Assembly: GCA_944385765.1 (NCBI GenBank) | Contig: CALWYL010000014.1 | Coordinates: 1 to 38,396 of the forward strand | Reading direction: 5' to 3' | Source: an uncultured Oscillospiraceae bacterium | Lineage (GTDB): Bacteria; Bacillota; Clostridia; Oscillospirales; Oscillospiraceae | Length of the DNA stretch: 38,396 nt | Part shown: positions 1-7,145 of the stretch, piece after piece | Layout of the letters: each line of letters begins with the position of its first letter | Numbering within the stretch: position 1 is the stretch's first letter | Notes under the pieces: generated by a model | Database searches by the model: none | Told to the model about the DNA's origin: nothing | What the model saw: only the letters and a program-made list of their open reading frames with translations | Translations under genes and position numbers: made by a program

Positions 1-422
1 ACAAATGCCAGCGCAAAGCAGCCGGCGGCGTACAGATCCAGCGGGATTTTGTCCAGCAGGTTCAGCCTGACGTCCTCTTTCCCATTCCTGTGGCCAGCGC
101 CCATGAAAAGGAACGCAAGGCAGGCGATGGCACCCGCTGCACCGACCAGCACGGCGCACAGCCACAAGCCGGACACGTTGTAAATAAGCCGCATCAGGTT
201 TTGGGCATAAACCTTGTCTGCGCTGTTCAGCTCGCCATAGCCGTACATGTATTCGAGCGAGTTGGTAAAATCATCTGCGCTTTTGTACGACGGCAGCTCG
301 TTGTACTGCATCATGGCTTCAAATATCCCTGCGGCGAGAACGGCAAGGAATATGCCCAGCAGCACGAACGCCAGTATCTTGGCCCACAGCTCGTGCGTGA
401 GCTTTATTTTTTTCTTCTCCAT
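1..422 (-). CDS. Sensor histidine kinase, N-terminal part only (runs off left edge)
   Basis: The frame opens with ATG at 422-420, which overlaps the TGA stop of the response regulator upstream of it by one base, and stays open to the window edge, giving 140 residues. The visible part begins MEKKKIKLTHELWAK, then a hydrophobic segment at about residues 15-33, an extracytoplasmic stretch of about 45 residues rich in Tyr, Asn and Asp, a second hydrophobic segment at about 80-108, and the start of a third at the edge. Several membrane segments directly after an OmpR-type regulator fit a partner histidine kinase, but the H-box and ATPase domain lie outside the window, so kinase identity is inferred from position. 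Codon choice (GCA, CAA, ATT, GTT) is a little less GC-rich than in neighbours. Confidence 0.7.
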   Translation of the reverse strand, partial: MEKKKIKLTHELWAKILAFVLLGIFLAVLAAGIFEAMMQYNELPSYKSADDFTNSLEYMYGYGELNSADKVYAQNLMRLIYNVSGLWLCAVLVGAAGAIACLAFLFMGAGHRNGKEDVRLNLLDKIPLDLYAAGCFALAF

Positions 423-1123
423 CACTTCCGAGCCTCCATCTTGTAGCCCTGGCCCCATACGACCTTGATGTACCTGGGGTCGCTGGGGTTTATCTCAATC
501 TTCTCCCTCAGGTGCCGTATGTGTACGGCCACCGCGCCCTCCGAACCGTAGGCGTTCTCGTTCCATACCAGCTCGTATATCTGCCGCGAGGAAAACACCC
601 TGTTGGGGTTGCGCATGAGCAGCAGAAGGATGCTGTACTCTATGGGCGTCAGGTTCACCGCCTCGCCGTCCACCGTGACCGTTTTCTCCGCGTCGTTCAG
701 CTCAATGCCGCCTATGGCTATGACATCCGGCCTTTTTTCCGCCCTCTGCTGTCCGCCCAGGCGCATATATCGCCGCAGCTGGCTGCGCACCCGCGCCTGC
801 ACCTCCACCGGGTCAAAGGGCTTTGTCACATAGTCGTCGGCCCCGATGTTCAGGCCCAGCACCTTGTCGGAACTCTCGCTCTTGGCCGTGAGCAGTATCA
901 CCGGGATGTTGTACTCCTCCCTCAGCTTCACCGTGGCCGCTATGCCGTCCATCTCCGGCATCATGATGTCCATCAGCACGAGGTCTATCTCGTTCTCCCT
1001 CAGGCAGTCCAGGGCCTGCTTCCCGGTGCTGGCCGTGAACAGCCGGTAGTCCTCGCTGGAGAGATAGATTTTCAGCGCGGCCACTATGTCCCTGTCGTCG
1101 TCGCAGATAAGAATGTTTGCCAT
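422..1123 (-). CDS. OmpR/PhoB-family response regulator
   Basis: The product is 233 residues. The receiver domain (about 1-120) shows the acidic pocket DDD near residue 8, the phospho-acceptor Asp in LVLMDIMMPEMDG (Asp52), the Thr of LLTAK and the Lys of KPFDP. A linker leads to a winged-helix domain (about 135-230) ending in the usual HIRHLREKIE and VVWGQGYKME signatures. It is translationally coupled to the sensor kinase that follows it on the minus strand, and it is divergent from the vanR gene. Its sequence style is close to the VanR class, so this could be a second Van-like or other cell-wall-stress system; the stimulus is unknown. The ATG start has GAGGTGAGG just upstream. Confidence 0.9.
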   Translation of the reverse strand: MANILICDDDRDIVAALKIYLSSEDYRLFTASTGKQALDCLRENEIDLVLMDIMMPEMDGIAATVKLREEYNIPVILLTAKSESSDKVLGLNIGADDYVTKPFDPVEVQARVRSQLRRYMRLGGQQRAEKRPDVIAIGGIELNDAEKTVTVDGEAVNLTPIEYSILLLLMRNPNRVFSSRQIYELVWNENAYGSEGAVAVHIRHLREKIEINPSDPRYIKVVWGQGYKMEARK

Positions 1124-1140
1124 ACCCTCACCTCATGCCC

Positions 1141-1188
1141 ATTGTACGGGAGACCGATTTAAGAATAAAGCGGCCAAATCCTTAAGAA
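1141..1188 (-). promoter_or_regulatory. Promoter of the minus-strand regulator with a TTAAGAA direct repeat
   Basis: Reading the minus strand, a TACAAT -10 (1146-1141) follows a poor -35 (TTTATT, 17 bp upstream). The heptamer TTCTTAA (TTAAGAA on plus) occurs at 1159-1165 and again at 1182-1188, 23 bp apart, about two helical turns. One copy abuts the -35. A weak -35 with in-phase direct repeats is the layout of promoters activated by OmpR-family regulators, so self-activation is likely but inferred. Confidence 0.5.
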
Positions 1189-1220
1189 GTCATTAATTAT
1201 TATACCACCCGCCGTCCCGC

Positions 1221-1271
1221 TTGCAAGCCCGCCGGCTATGTGATAAGCTATATCCATACCCGACAGGAGGA
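1221..1271 (+). promoter_or_regulatory. Promoter and ribosome site of vanR
   Basis: TTGCAA (1221-1226) and TAAGCT (1244-1249) are separated by 17 bp, and AGGAGG lies upstream of the ATG at 1277. This is a moderate constitutive-type promoter facing vanR. The rest of the 153-bp divergent gap carries only the repeats described for the minus-strand gene. Confidence 0.5.
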
Positions 1272-1276
1272 AGGAC

Positions 1277-1978
1277 ATGCCGCAGACCATACTTGTAGTA
1301 GACGACGAACGGGAGATAGCCGACCTGGTGGAGCTGTACCTGAAAAACGAGGGCTTTTCCGTGCGCAAGTTCTATAACGCCACGGACGCCCTGCAGTGCG
1401 TCCGCTCTGAGGAGCTCGACCTCGCCATATTGGACGTCATGCTCCCGGACATGGATGGCTTCACGCTCTGCGCGCGCATCCGCGAGGAGCATTTCTGGCC
1501 CATAATAATGCTCACCGCCCGCGTGGAGGACATAGACAAGATAATGGGCCTCACCATCGGGGCGGACGACTATATAACAAAGCCCTTCAATCCCCTCGAG
1601 CTGGTGGCCCGCGTAAAAACACAGCTCCGGCGCTACACGCGCTATAACCGCCCGGAGGGCGATATAATGCCCGCTCCGGAGAACGAGCGCGATATCCGCG
1701 GGCTGGTGATAAACCGCGACACCCACAAGTGCTCCCTCTACGGCAAGAACGTGCCCCTGACCCCCATAGAGTTCGGCATTCTCTGGTACCTCTGCGAGAA
1801 CCAGGGGCGGGTTGTGTCCTCCGAAGAGCTCTTTGAGGCCGTGTGGGGCGAGAAGTACCTCGACAACAATAACACGGTCATGGCGCACATAGGCCGGCTG
1901 CGTGAGAAGCTGGGTGAGCCGCCGCGCAAGCCGCGTTTCGTCAAGACCGTCTGGGGGGTGGGTTATCAGATTGAGTGA
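1277..1978 (+). CDS. vanR: VanR-type response regulator of the vanG cluster
   Basis: The 233-residue protein has a receiver domain with acidic residues in VVDDERE, phospho-acceptor Asp53 in LAILDVMLPDMDGF, Thr in MLTAR and Lys in TKPFNP. A winged-helix DNA-binding domain follows from about residue 135 with the motifs PLTPIEFGILWYL, MAHIGRLREKLGE and VKTVWGVGYQIE. In vanG-type systems VanR is phosphorylated by VanS and switches on the ligase-racemase operon. The gene overlaps or abuts vanS and sits directly upstream of vanG, the same order (R-S-G-XY-T) as in the Clostridioides difficile vanG-like cluster. The start is set by AGGAGG a few bases upstream. Confidence 0.88.
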   Translation: MPQTILVVDDEREIADLVELYLKNEGFSVRKFYNATDALQCVRSEELDLAILDVMLPDMDGFTLCARIREEHFWPIIMLTARVEDIDKIMGLTIGADDYITKPFNPLELVARVKTQLRRYTRYNRPEGDIMPAPENERDIRGLVINRDTHKCSLYGKNVPLTPIEFGILWYLCENQGRVVSSEELFEAVWGEKYLDNNNTVMAHIGRLREKLGEPPRKPRFVKTVWGVGYQIE

Positions 1979-3098
1979 CTACAGCGACATGCCCGAGACC
2001 GCGGAGAGCCCGCTGCGCAGCTTCCGCCGCTCGCTGACGCGGCGCGTGTTCACGCGCTTCGTCGTGGCCATAGTGGTTTACACCATCTTCATCCTTTTCG
2101 GATTGTTCACCAGCGTTTTTGTCTGCGCCTCCATCAGCTGGGACTACTACAGCCCGCTCTACCGCATTTTGAATTGGATAAGCGACTACCTGCCTCTTGT
2201 GCTCATAGTCGTGTTCGTAATAGGCTATCTGGCCATCTTCATGCACTACTGGTCGCGCACGCTGGGCTACCTGGAGAACATCGTCTCCGCCACAGAGCAG
2301 ATTTACCGCTCAGGGGACGATCCCATCTCCCTCCCCGAGGATTTGCGCGAGGTGGAGATACAGATGAACCGCATAAAGGCCGACATGCTGGCCAGCCGCC
2401 TGGCGGCCCGGGAGGCCGAGCAGCGCAAGAACGACCTGGTGGTGTATCTGGCTCACGACCTGAAGACGCCGCTGACCTCCGTCATAGGCTATCTCACGCT
2501 GCTGCGTGATGAGGGGAACATATCCCCCGAGCTGCGCGGGCACTATATCTCCGTGGCGCTGGACAAGGCCGAGAGGCTGGAGGACCTCATAAACGAGTTC
2601 TTCGACATAACGCGCTTTTCCCTCACCAACATCACGCTGGAGTACAGGACCGTCAGCCTGACGCGCATGCTGCAGCAGATAACCGACGAGTTCGCCCCCA
2701 TGCTGCTGGAGAAGGGCCTCGTCTGCCACGTCGCCGCGTCGCCGAACGTGACTGTCACCTGCGACCCCGACAAGCTGCAGCGCGTGTTCGACAATCTGCT
2801 GCGCAACGCCATCAACTACAGCTACGAGAACACGGAGATACAGGTGTCCCTCAGCGTGTACGGCGATACGGCCCATATCTCCTTTGCCAACGAGGGGGAC
2901 GACATACCGCCGCACAAGCTCGACAGGATATTCGAGCAGTTCTACCGCCTGGATTCCTCCCGCGGCAGCCGCACCGGAGGCGCCGGCCTCGGCCTGGCGA
3001 TAGCCAAGGAGATTGTGGAGCTGCACGGCGGCTCCATCAGTGCCCGGAGCGCCGACCACCGCATAGTTTTTTCCCTCGAGCTGCCCCTGCATCCGTGA
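1971..3098 (+). CDS. vanS: VanS-type sensor histidine kinase
   Basis: Two membrane helices (about residues 25-45 and 65-87 of the product) flank a short extracytoplasmic loop. A linker then leads to the DHp domain with VVYLAHDLKTPLTSVIGYL (phospho-His), and the ATPase domain has the N-box LLRNAINYS, the G boxes NEGDDIPP and GAGLGLAIAKEIVELHGG, and the F box IFEQFYRLD. The H-box context matches VanS proteins well. The start is uncertain: TTG at 1971, preceded by a G-rich stretch, overlaps the vanR stop, while ATG at 1989 is the alternative (369 rather than 375 residues). It would sense cell-wall damage or a glycopeptide and phosphorylate VanR. Confidence 0.88.
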   Translation: MSDYSDMPETAESPLRSFRRSLTRRVFTRFVVAIVVYTIFILFGLFTSVFVCASISWDYYSPLYRILNWISDYLPLVLIVVFVIGYLAIFMHYWSRTLGYLENIVSATEQIYRSGDDPISLPEDLREVEIQMNRIKADMLASRLAAREAEQRKNDLVVYLAHDLKTPLTSVIGYLTLLRDEGNISPELRGHYISVALDKAERLEDLINEFFDITRFSLTNITLEYRTVSLTRMLQQITDEFAPMLLEKGLVCHVAASPNVTVTCDPDKLQRVFDNLLRNAINYSYENTEIQVSLSVYGDTAHISFANEGDDIPPHKLDRIFEQFYRLDSSRGSRTGGAGLGLAIAKEIVELHGGSISARSADHRIVFSLELPLHP

Positions 3099-3103
3099 GA
3101 AAA

Positions 3104-3142
3104 TCGTAAGATTTCTGTCTGAAAGCCTTCAGCATTTATACT
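3104..3142 (+). promoter_or_regulatory. vanG operon promoter with VanR-box-like direct repeat
   Basis: A TATACT -10 lies at 3137-3142, and there is no good -35 at the expected place. Instead TCGTAAGATTT (3104-3114) is followed 11 bp later by CTGTCTGAAAG (3115-3125), sharing GT..GA spacing. The first half resembles the TCGTA.GAAATT type element that I recall for VanR binding at van promoters. A regulator-dependent promoter is therefore likely; binding by this VanR is inferred. Confidence 0.5.
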
Positions 3143-3148
3143 GCCTTA

Positions 3149-3215
3149 GCGGATAAACTCCGCGCCGGCTTCTGTTAGGATAATACCTGTCAGAAACCGG
3201 CGCGGAGTTTTCCGC
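3149..3215 (+). promoter_or_regulatory. Long stem-loop at the 5' end of the vanG transcript
   Basis: GCGGA (3149-3153) plus a 20-base arm (3155-3174) pair with a 20-base arm (3191-3210) plus TCCGC (3211-3215), with one bulged T and one A-C mismatch. The 16-base loop has AGG/CCT that can pair further. The stem starts where the TATACT box would place the transcription start, and it ends 6 bases before the AGGAGG of vanG, followed by TTTT. It may be a 5' stabiliser, an attenuator, or the terminator of vanRS. Confidence 0.6.
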
Positions 3216-3234
3216 TTTTACAGGAGGCATATGC

Positions 3235-4287
3235 ATGGATAAGAAGAAAATAGCCGTCATATTCGGGGGCTGTTCCCCAGAGTACCCCGTCTCCCTGTCC
3301 TCGGCCAGCGCGGTAATACGGCACATGGACCAGGAGAAGTACGAGGTGATAGCCCTGGGGATAACAAAGGGCGGGGAGTGGTACCGCTTTTACGGCTCCG
3401 CCGACGACATAGAGGGCGACAACTGGCTCTCTGACCGCACACTCTGCATCCCCGCCGTCATCTCCCCCGACCGGGATTTGCACGGCATACTGGAGTTCCG
3501 CCTCTCCGGCGTGCGCAGCACGCGCATAGACGCCGCATTCCCCGTGCTGCACGGGCGCAACGGCGAGGACGGCACCGTCCAGGGCCTGTGTGAGCTGGCC
3601 GGCATACCCGTCATAGGCTGCGGCACCATGTCCTCCGCCCTCTGCATGGACAAGGACCGGGCGCACAAGCTGGTGTTCCTGGCGGGCATATCCGTCCCCC
3701 GCTCCGTGCTCATAGACCGCCTGCCCACGGCCTCCGAGCTGTCCGCCCTGGCGGATGAGATAGGCTATCCCCTGTTTGTAAAGCCCGTCCGCGCCGGCTC
3801 GTCCTTTGGCGTCACCCGCGTGGACTCCCCCGCCGCTCTGCGGCCCGCGGTGAAGGACGCCTTCAGATACGACCGCGAGGTCATGCTGGAGGAGGCCATA
3901 GATGGCTTCGAGGCGGGCTGCGCCGTGATGGGCAACGGCGAACTCACCATAGGCCGCGCCGACGAGATAGAGCTCAGCGGCGGTTTCTTCGACTATGAGG
4001 AGAAGTACACCCTCAAGACCTCGCGGATACACATGCCGGCCCGTGTGGACAGCGCCACCGAGGAGCGCCTGCGCGAGACGGCGGGCAGGATATACCGCAT
4101 ACTGGGCTGCCGCGGCTTCGCGCGGGTGGACATGTTCCTCACACCGGACCGCCGCATAGTGTTCAATGAGGTGAACACCATCCCCGGCTTCACCTCCCAC
4201 AGCCGCTTCCCGAAAATGATGTCCGGCATCGGCCTGGACTTCTCCGCCCTGGTGAACTCCCTGGTGGAGCTGGGACTGGAGGTGTGA
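3235..4287 (+). CDS. vanG: D-alanine--D-serine ligase, VanG type
   Basis: This 350-residue ATP-grasp ligase makes the D-Ala-D-Ser dipeptide for peptidoglycan precursors with low vancomycin affinity. Visible are the N-terminal IAVIFGGCSPEYPVS, the HGRNGEDGTVQG motif (106-117), the ATP-binding KPVRAGSSFGV (183-193), the omega-loop EKYTLKTS (256-263) and the metal-binding NEVNTIPGFT (311-320). The EKYTLK(S/T) omega loop is what I recall for D-Ala-D-Ser ligases (VanC/E/G) rather than D-Ala-D-Ala or D-Lac enzymes, and the downstream vanXY and vanT support D-Ser. AGGAGG sits 7 bases from the ATG. Twenty of its 24 Ile codons are ATA. Confidence 0.92.
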   Translation: MDKKKIAVIFGGCSPEYPVSLSSASAVIRHMDQEKYEVIALGITKGGEWYRFYGSADDIEGDNWLSDRTLCIPAVISPDRDLHGILEFRLSGVRSTRIDAAFPVLHGRNGEDGTVQGLCELAGIPVIGCGTMSSALCMDKDRAHKLVFLAGISVPRSVLIDRLPTASELSALADEIGYPLFVKPVRAGSSFGVTRVDSPAALRPAVKDAFRYDREVMLEEAIDGFEAGCAVMGNGELTIGRADEIELSGGFFDYEEKYTLKTSRIHMPARVDSATEERLRETAGRIYRILGCRGFARVDMFLTPDRRIVFNEVNTIPGFTSHSRFPKMMSGIGLDFSALVNSLVELGLEV

Positions 4288-4289
4288 GC

Positions 4290-5012
4290 ATGCCCGGCGT
4301 ACACAGCGGAAACCTCATACTGGTCAATGCCCGCCACCCGCTCACGGAGCAACGCCGTCCTCTGCTCGCCCCGGCCATCCCCGGCAGCGGCGTGCTGCTG
4401 GAGTCCCATGCCGCCGCCATGCTCACCGGCGCCCTGGGGCGCATCGGGGCCCTGGGCGATATCGTCCCCGTCAGCGGCTGGCGCTCCCGGCGCGAGCAGC
4501 AGGAGATATGGTACAGCACCATGGCCGAAAGCGGCGGGGAATTCACTCGCAAGTATGTGGCCCTGCCCGGCTGCAGCGAGCACGAGACCGGCCTCGCCAT
4601 CGACCTGGCGCTGCGGGCGGAGGAGATAGATTTCATCCGCCCGGATTTCCCCCGCGACGGAGTCTGCGGCCGCTTCCGCGCAATAGCGGCCGACTACGGT
4701 TTTATAGAGCGCTATCCTGCCGGAAAGGAGCACATAACCGGCATAGCCGCCGAGCCCTGGCATTTCCGCTATGTCGGACGTCCCCACGCCCATCTCATGG
4801 CCGAGCTGGGCCTTACGCTGGAGGAGTATGTGGAGCTTTTGCGCTCCTACCCCTACCCCGGAGGAGTGCTCAGCACGGAGAGCGGCGGCTACGGCGCCGA
4901 CATAGGCTTTACAAGCAGCTATGAGCCCTCCCTGGCCCCCTCCACCCCCTATCAGGTCTCGGGTAACAATGTGGACGGCTACATCCTCACCCTCTGGAGG
5001 CTTCCGGCATGA
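4290..5012 (+). CDS. vanXY: VanXY-type D,D-dipeptidase/D,D-carboxypeptidase
   Basis: The 240-residue product belongs to the zinc-dependent VanY/VanXY peptidase family, which removes D-Ala-D-Ala ends so that modified precursors dominate. The zinc motif SEHETGLAIDL and the catalytic and third-ligand motif EPWHFRYVG are both present. No signal peptide is visible, so it should be cytoplasmic, as VanXY enzymes are. The C-terminal tail with YQVSGNNVDGYI also fits VanXY proteins. GGAGG (4278-4282) is 7 bases from the ATG at 4290, so I prefer this to the GTG at 4284; both overlap or touch the vanG stop, and it overlaps vanT by four bases (ATGA). Confidence 0.9.
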   Translation: MPGVHSGNLILVNARHPLTEQRRPLLAPAIPGSGVLLESHAAAMLTGALGRIGALGDIVPVSGWRSRREQQEIWYSTMAESGGEFTRKYVALPGCSEHETGLAIDLALRAEEIDFIRPDFPRDGVCGRFRAIAADYGFIERYPAGKEHITGIAAEPWHFRYVGRPHAHLMAELGLTLEEYVELLRSYPYPGGVLSTESGGYGADIGFTSSYEPSLAPSTPYQVSGNNVDGYILTLWRLPA

Positions 5013-7126
5013 ACGCAAAGCGCGACTACAGAGGCGTCGACCTCTTCCGCATAGCCGCCGCCTTCCTGGTGGTGGCGATACACACCTCCCCTCTCGCCAC
5101 CTACAGTGAGACGGCGGATTTCATCCTCACACGGGAGATAGCCCGTGTGGCTGTCCCCTTTTTCTTCATGACCACCGGCTTTTTCGTCCTCGGCAGCCGC
5201 GGGCGCACGCGCTCCTTCCTGAAAAAGACCGCCCTGCTCTACGCCGCTGCGCTGCTCCTCTATCTGCCTGTAAACGTCTATGCCGGCCATCTGGACGGCC
5301 TCACCCTGCCCGAGCTGTTCACCCAGCTCGTGTTTGAGGGCACATTCTACCACCTCTGGTATCTTCCGGCGGCCCTGCTGGGAACCGCCCTGGCCTCGCT
5401 ACTGCTGGAAAAGCTGGCTATCAGGCCGGCTCTGGCCATTGCCGCCGCGCTCTACCTGGTCGGGCTCATGGGCGACAGCTACTACGGCCTCGTCTCTGGC
5501 CTGCCCGTGCTGGGGGCGGCGTACGACGCCCTGATATCGGTATGCGGCCACACGCGCAACGGATTGTTTTTCGCCCCCGTATTTCTCCTCCTGGGCTGCC
5601 TGCTGCGCAAAAATCGCCCCGGCCGCGCCGCCAGCACTGCCGGGCTCGCCCTGAGCGCACTGCTGCTCATCGCCGAGGGGATGCTGCTGCGCCATCTGCG
5701 GCTCCAGTTGCACGACAGCATGTACATCTCCCTTCCCGCGGTGATGTACTTCCTGTTCTCCCTTCTCTCAGGGATCCGCGGGCGGTGCCCGGCCTGGGCC
5801 GCGGACTTCTCGATGCTGGTCTATCTGCTCCATCCGGCCATGATAATAGCCGTGCGCGGCGCGGCGCGCCCTCTTGGGCTCTGGGGCATACTGGTTGAGA
5901 ACAGCCTGGGCCACTATCTCGCCGTCTGCGCGGCCTCCGCCCTCGCCTCCGCCGCCCTGCTGCCTCTGCTGGGCCGGCTGAGACCGGTGCGCGCCTCCCG
6001 CCGTTCACGGGCCTGGCTGGAGCTGGACGGGGCCGCTCTGCGGCACAACTACCGCGCGCTCAGCTCCCTGCTGCCGCCGGGAGGCAGGCTGATGTGTGTG
6101 CTGAAGTCCGACGCCTATGGCCTGGGCGCCGAAGGGGCTGTGGCCGCCCTCTCTGCCGAGGGCGCCTCCCTCTGGGCCGTGGCCACGGCCGAGGAGGGGA
6201 AGCTGCTCAGAAAATACGGCGCCAGGGGTACGATACTGGTCCTGGGGCGCACCCCCGTCTCCGACATCGGCCTGCTGCGGCGCTTTCGCCTGACGCAGAC
6301 GGTGGTTTCGCTGGAATACGCCCGAGAGCTCTCCGCCGCCCGCCGGCGGCTGGAAGTGCAGATAAAGCTGGACACCGGCATGCACCGCCTGGGCATCAGC
6401 TGGCAGGACCTGGACTCGATAGACGCGGTCTTCTCCCTGCCGTTTCTGCGGGTGACCGGCATGTACACTCACCTGGCGGCTTCCGAGAGCCTCAGCCCAC
6501 GCGACGCCGATTTCACCCGTGAGCAGTCCGAGCGCTTTTTCGCCGTGGCCAACGCGCTCCGCCAGCGCGGCCGGGACGTGGGCATGCTGCACACGCAGAG
6601 CAGCTATGGGCTGTTGAATTACCCCGACATGCGCTGCGACTGCGCCCGACCGGGCATAGCCCTCTGTGGGGTGAGGAGCTCCGCCGGCGACAGCACGGCC
6701 CAATGGCCGGCGCTGCGCCCGGTCCTCTCCCTGAGGGCCAGGATATCCGAGGTACGGGAGGTGCCCGCCGGCGAGGGCGTGGGCTATGACCTGGCCTTTG
6801 TCACCGGGCGGACGACCCGCCTGGCCGCCGTGCCCATCGGCTATGCTGATGGCATATTCCGCTCCGCCGGTGGCGCCTGCGGCCTGGTGAACGGACTGGC
6901 GGCCCCAGTCGCCGGGCGTATCTGCATGGATCAGCTGCTGCTGGATGTAACCGGCTGCGGCGAGGTGCACCCCGGCGACACGGTGACCTTTATCGGCCGC
7001 GACGGTGCCGGAGAGATAAGCGCGGAGGAGCTCGCCGCCCGGTGCGGCACGATAACAAATGAGCTGCTGAGCCGTCTGGGGCGGCGCCTGCCGAGGATAT
7101 GGGTATCAGAAGAGGACGGAGAGTGA
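5009..7126 (+). CDS. vanT: VanT membrane-bound serine/alanine racemase
   Basis: This 705-residue fusion has an N-terminal integral membrane acyltransferase-3-like domain (about 1-325, ten or so hydrophobic helices), thought to serve L-Ser uptake in VanT proteins. It is followed by an alanine-racemase fold (about 333-705). The PLP lysine is in CVLKSDAYGLGA (Lys366), the second catalytic residue is the Tyr in EGVGYDLAF (Tyr593), and PIGYADG and GRICMDQ are further Alr signatures. It would supply D-Ser to VanG. The ATG overlaps the vanXY TGA, with GGAGG 7 bases upstream. It ends the cluster, with a hairpin right after the stop. Confidence 0.92.
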   Translation: MNAKRDYRGVDLFRIAAAFLVVAIHTSPLATYSETADFILTREIARVAVPFFFMTTGFFVLGSRGRTRSFLKKTALLYAAALLLYLPVNVYAGHLDGLTLPELFTQLVFEGTFYHLWYLPAALLGTALASLLLEKLAIRPALAIAAALYLVGLMGDSYYGLVSGLPVLGAAYDALISVCGHTRNGLFFAPVFLLLGCLLRKNRPGRAASTAGLALSALLLIAEGMLLRHLRLQLHDSMYISLPAVMYFLFSLLSGIRGRCPAWAADFSMLVYLLHPAMIIAVRGAARPLGLWGILVENSLGHYLAVCAASALASAALLPLLGRLRPVRASRRSRAWLELDGAALRHNYRALSSLLPPGGRLMCVLKSDAYGLGAEGAVAALSAEGASLWAVATAEEGKLLRKYGARGTILVLGRTPVSDIGLLRRFRLTQTVVSLEYARELSAARRRLEVQIKLDTGMHRLGISWQDLDSIDAVFSLPFLRVTGMYTHLAASESLSPRDADFTREQSERFFAVANALRQRGRDVGMLHTQSSYGLLNYPDMRCDCARPGIALCGVRSSAGDSTAQWPALRPVLSLRARISEVREVPAGEGVGYDLAFVTGRTTRLAAVPIGYADGIFRSAGGACGLVNGLAAPVAGRICMDQLLLDVTGCGEVHPGDTVTFIGRDGAGEISAEELAARCGTITNELLSRLGRRLPRIWVSEEDGE

Positions 7127-7143
7127 GTCTCTCCGTCCTCTTT
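7111..7143. terminator. Terminator between vanT and spoIVA
   Basis: A perfect 13-bp stem (7111-7123 with 7129-7141) with a 5-base loop overlaps the vanT stop and is followed by TTT. Because the genes converge here, it probably serves both strands, though the T-runs are short. Confidence 0.65.
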
Positions 7144-7145
7144 CA

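Noticed and set aside
422-1123. vanR of the vanG cluster
   Set aside because: The co-directional regulator at 1277 fits the R-S-G-XY-T order; this one belongs to the divergent system.
3149-3215. Mobile-element end or attachment site
   Set aside because: The inverted repeat is compact, has no flanking duplication or transposase, and aligns with the expected RNA 5' end, so an RNA stem-loop is likelier.
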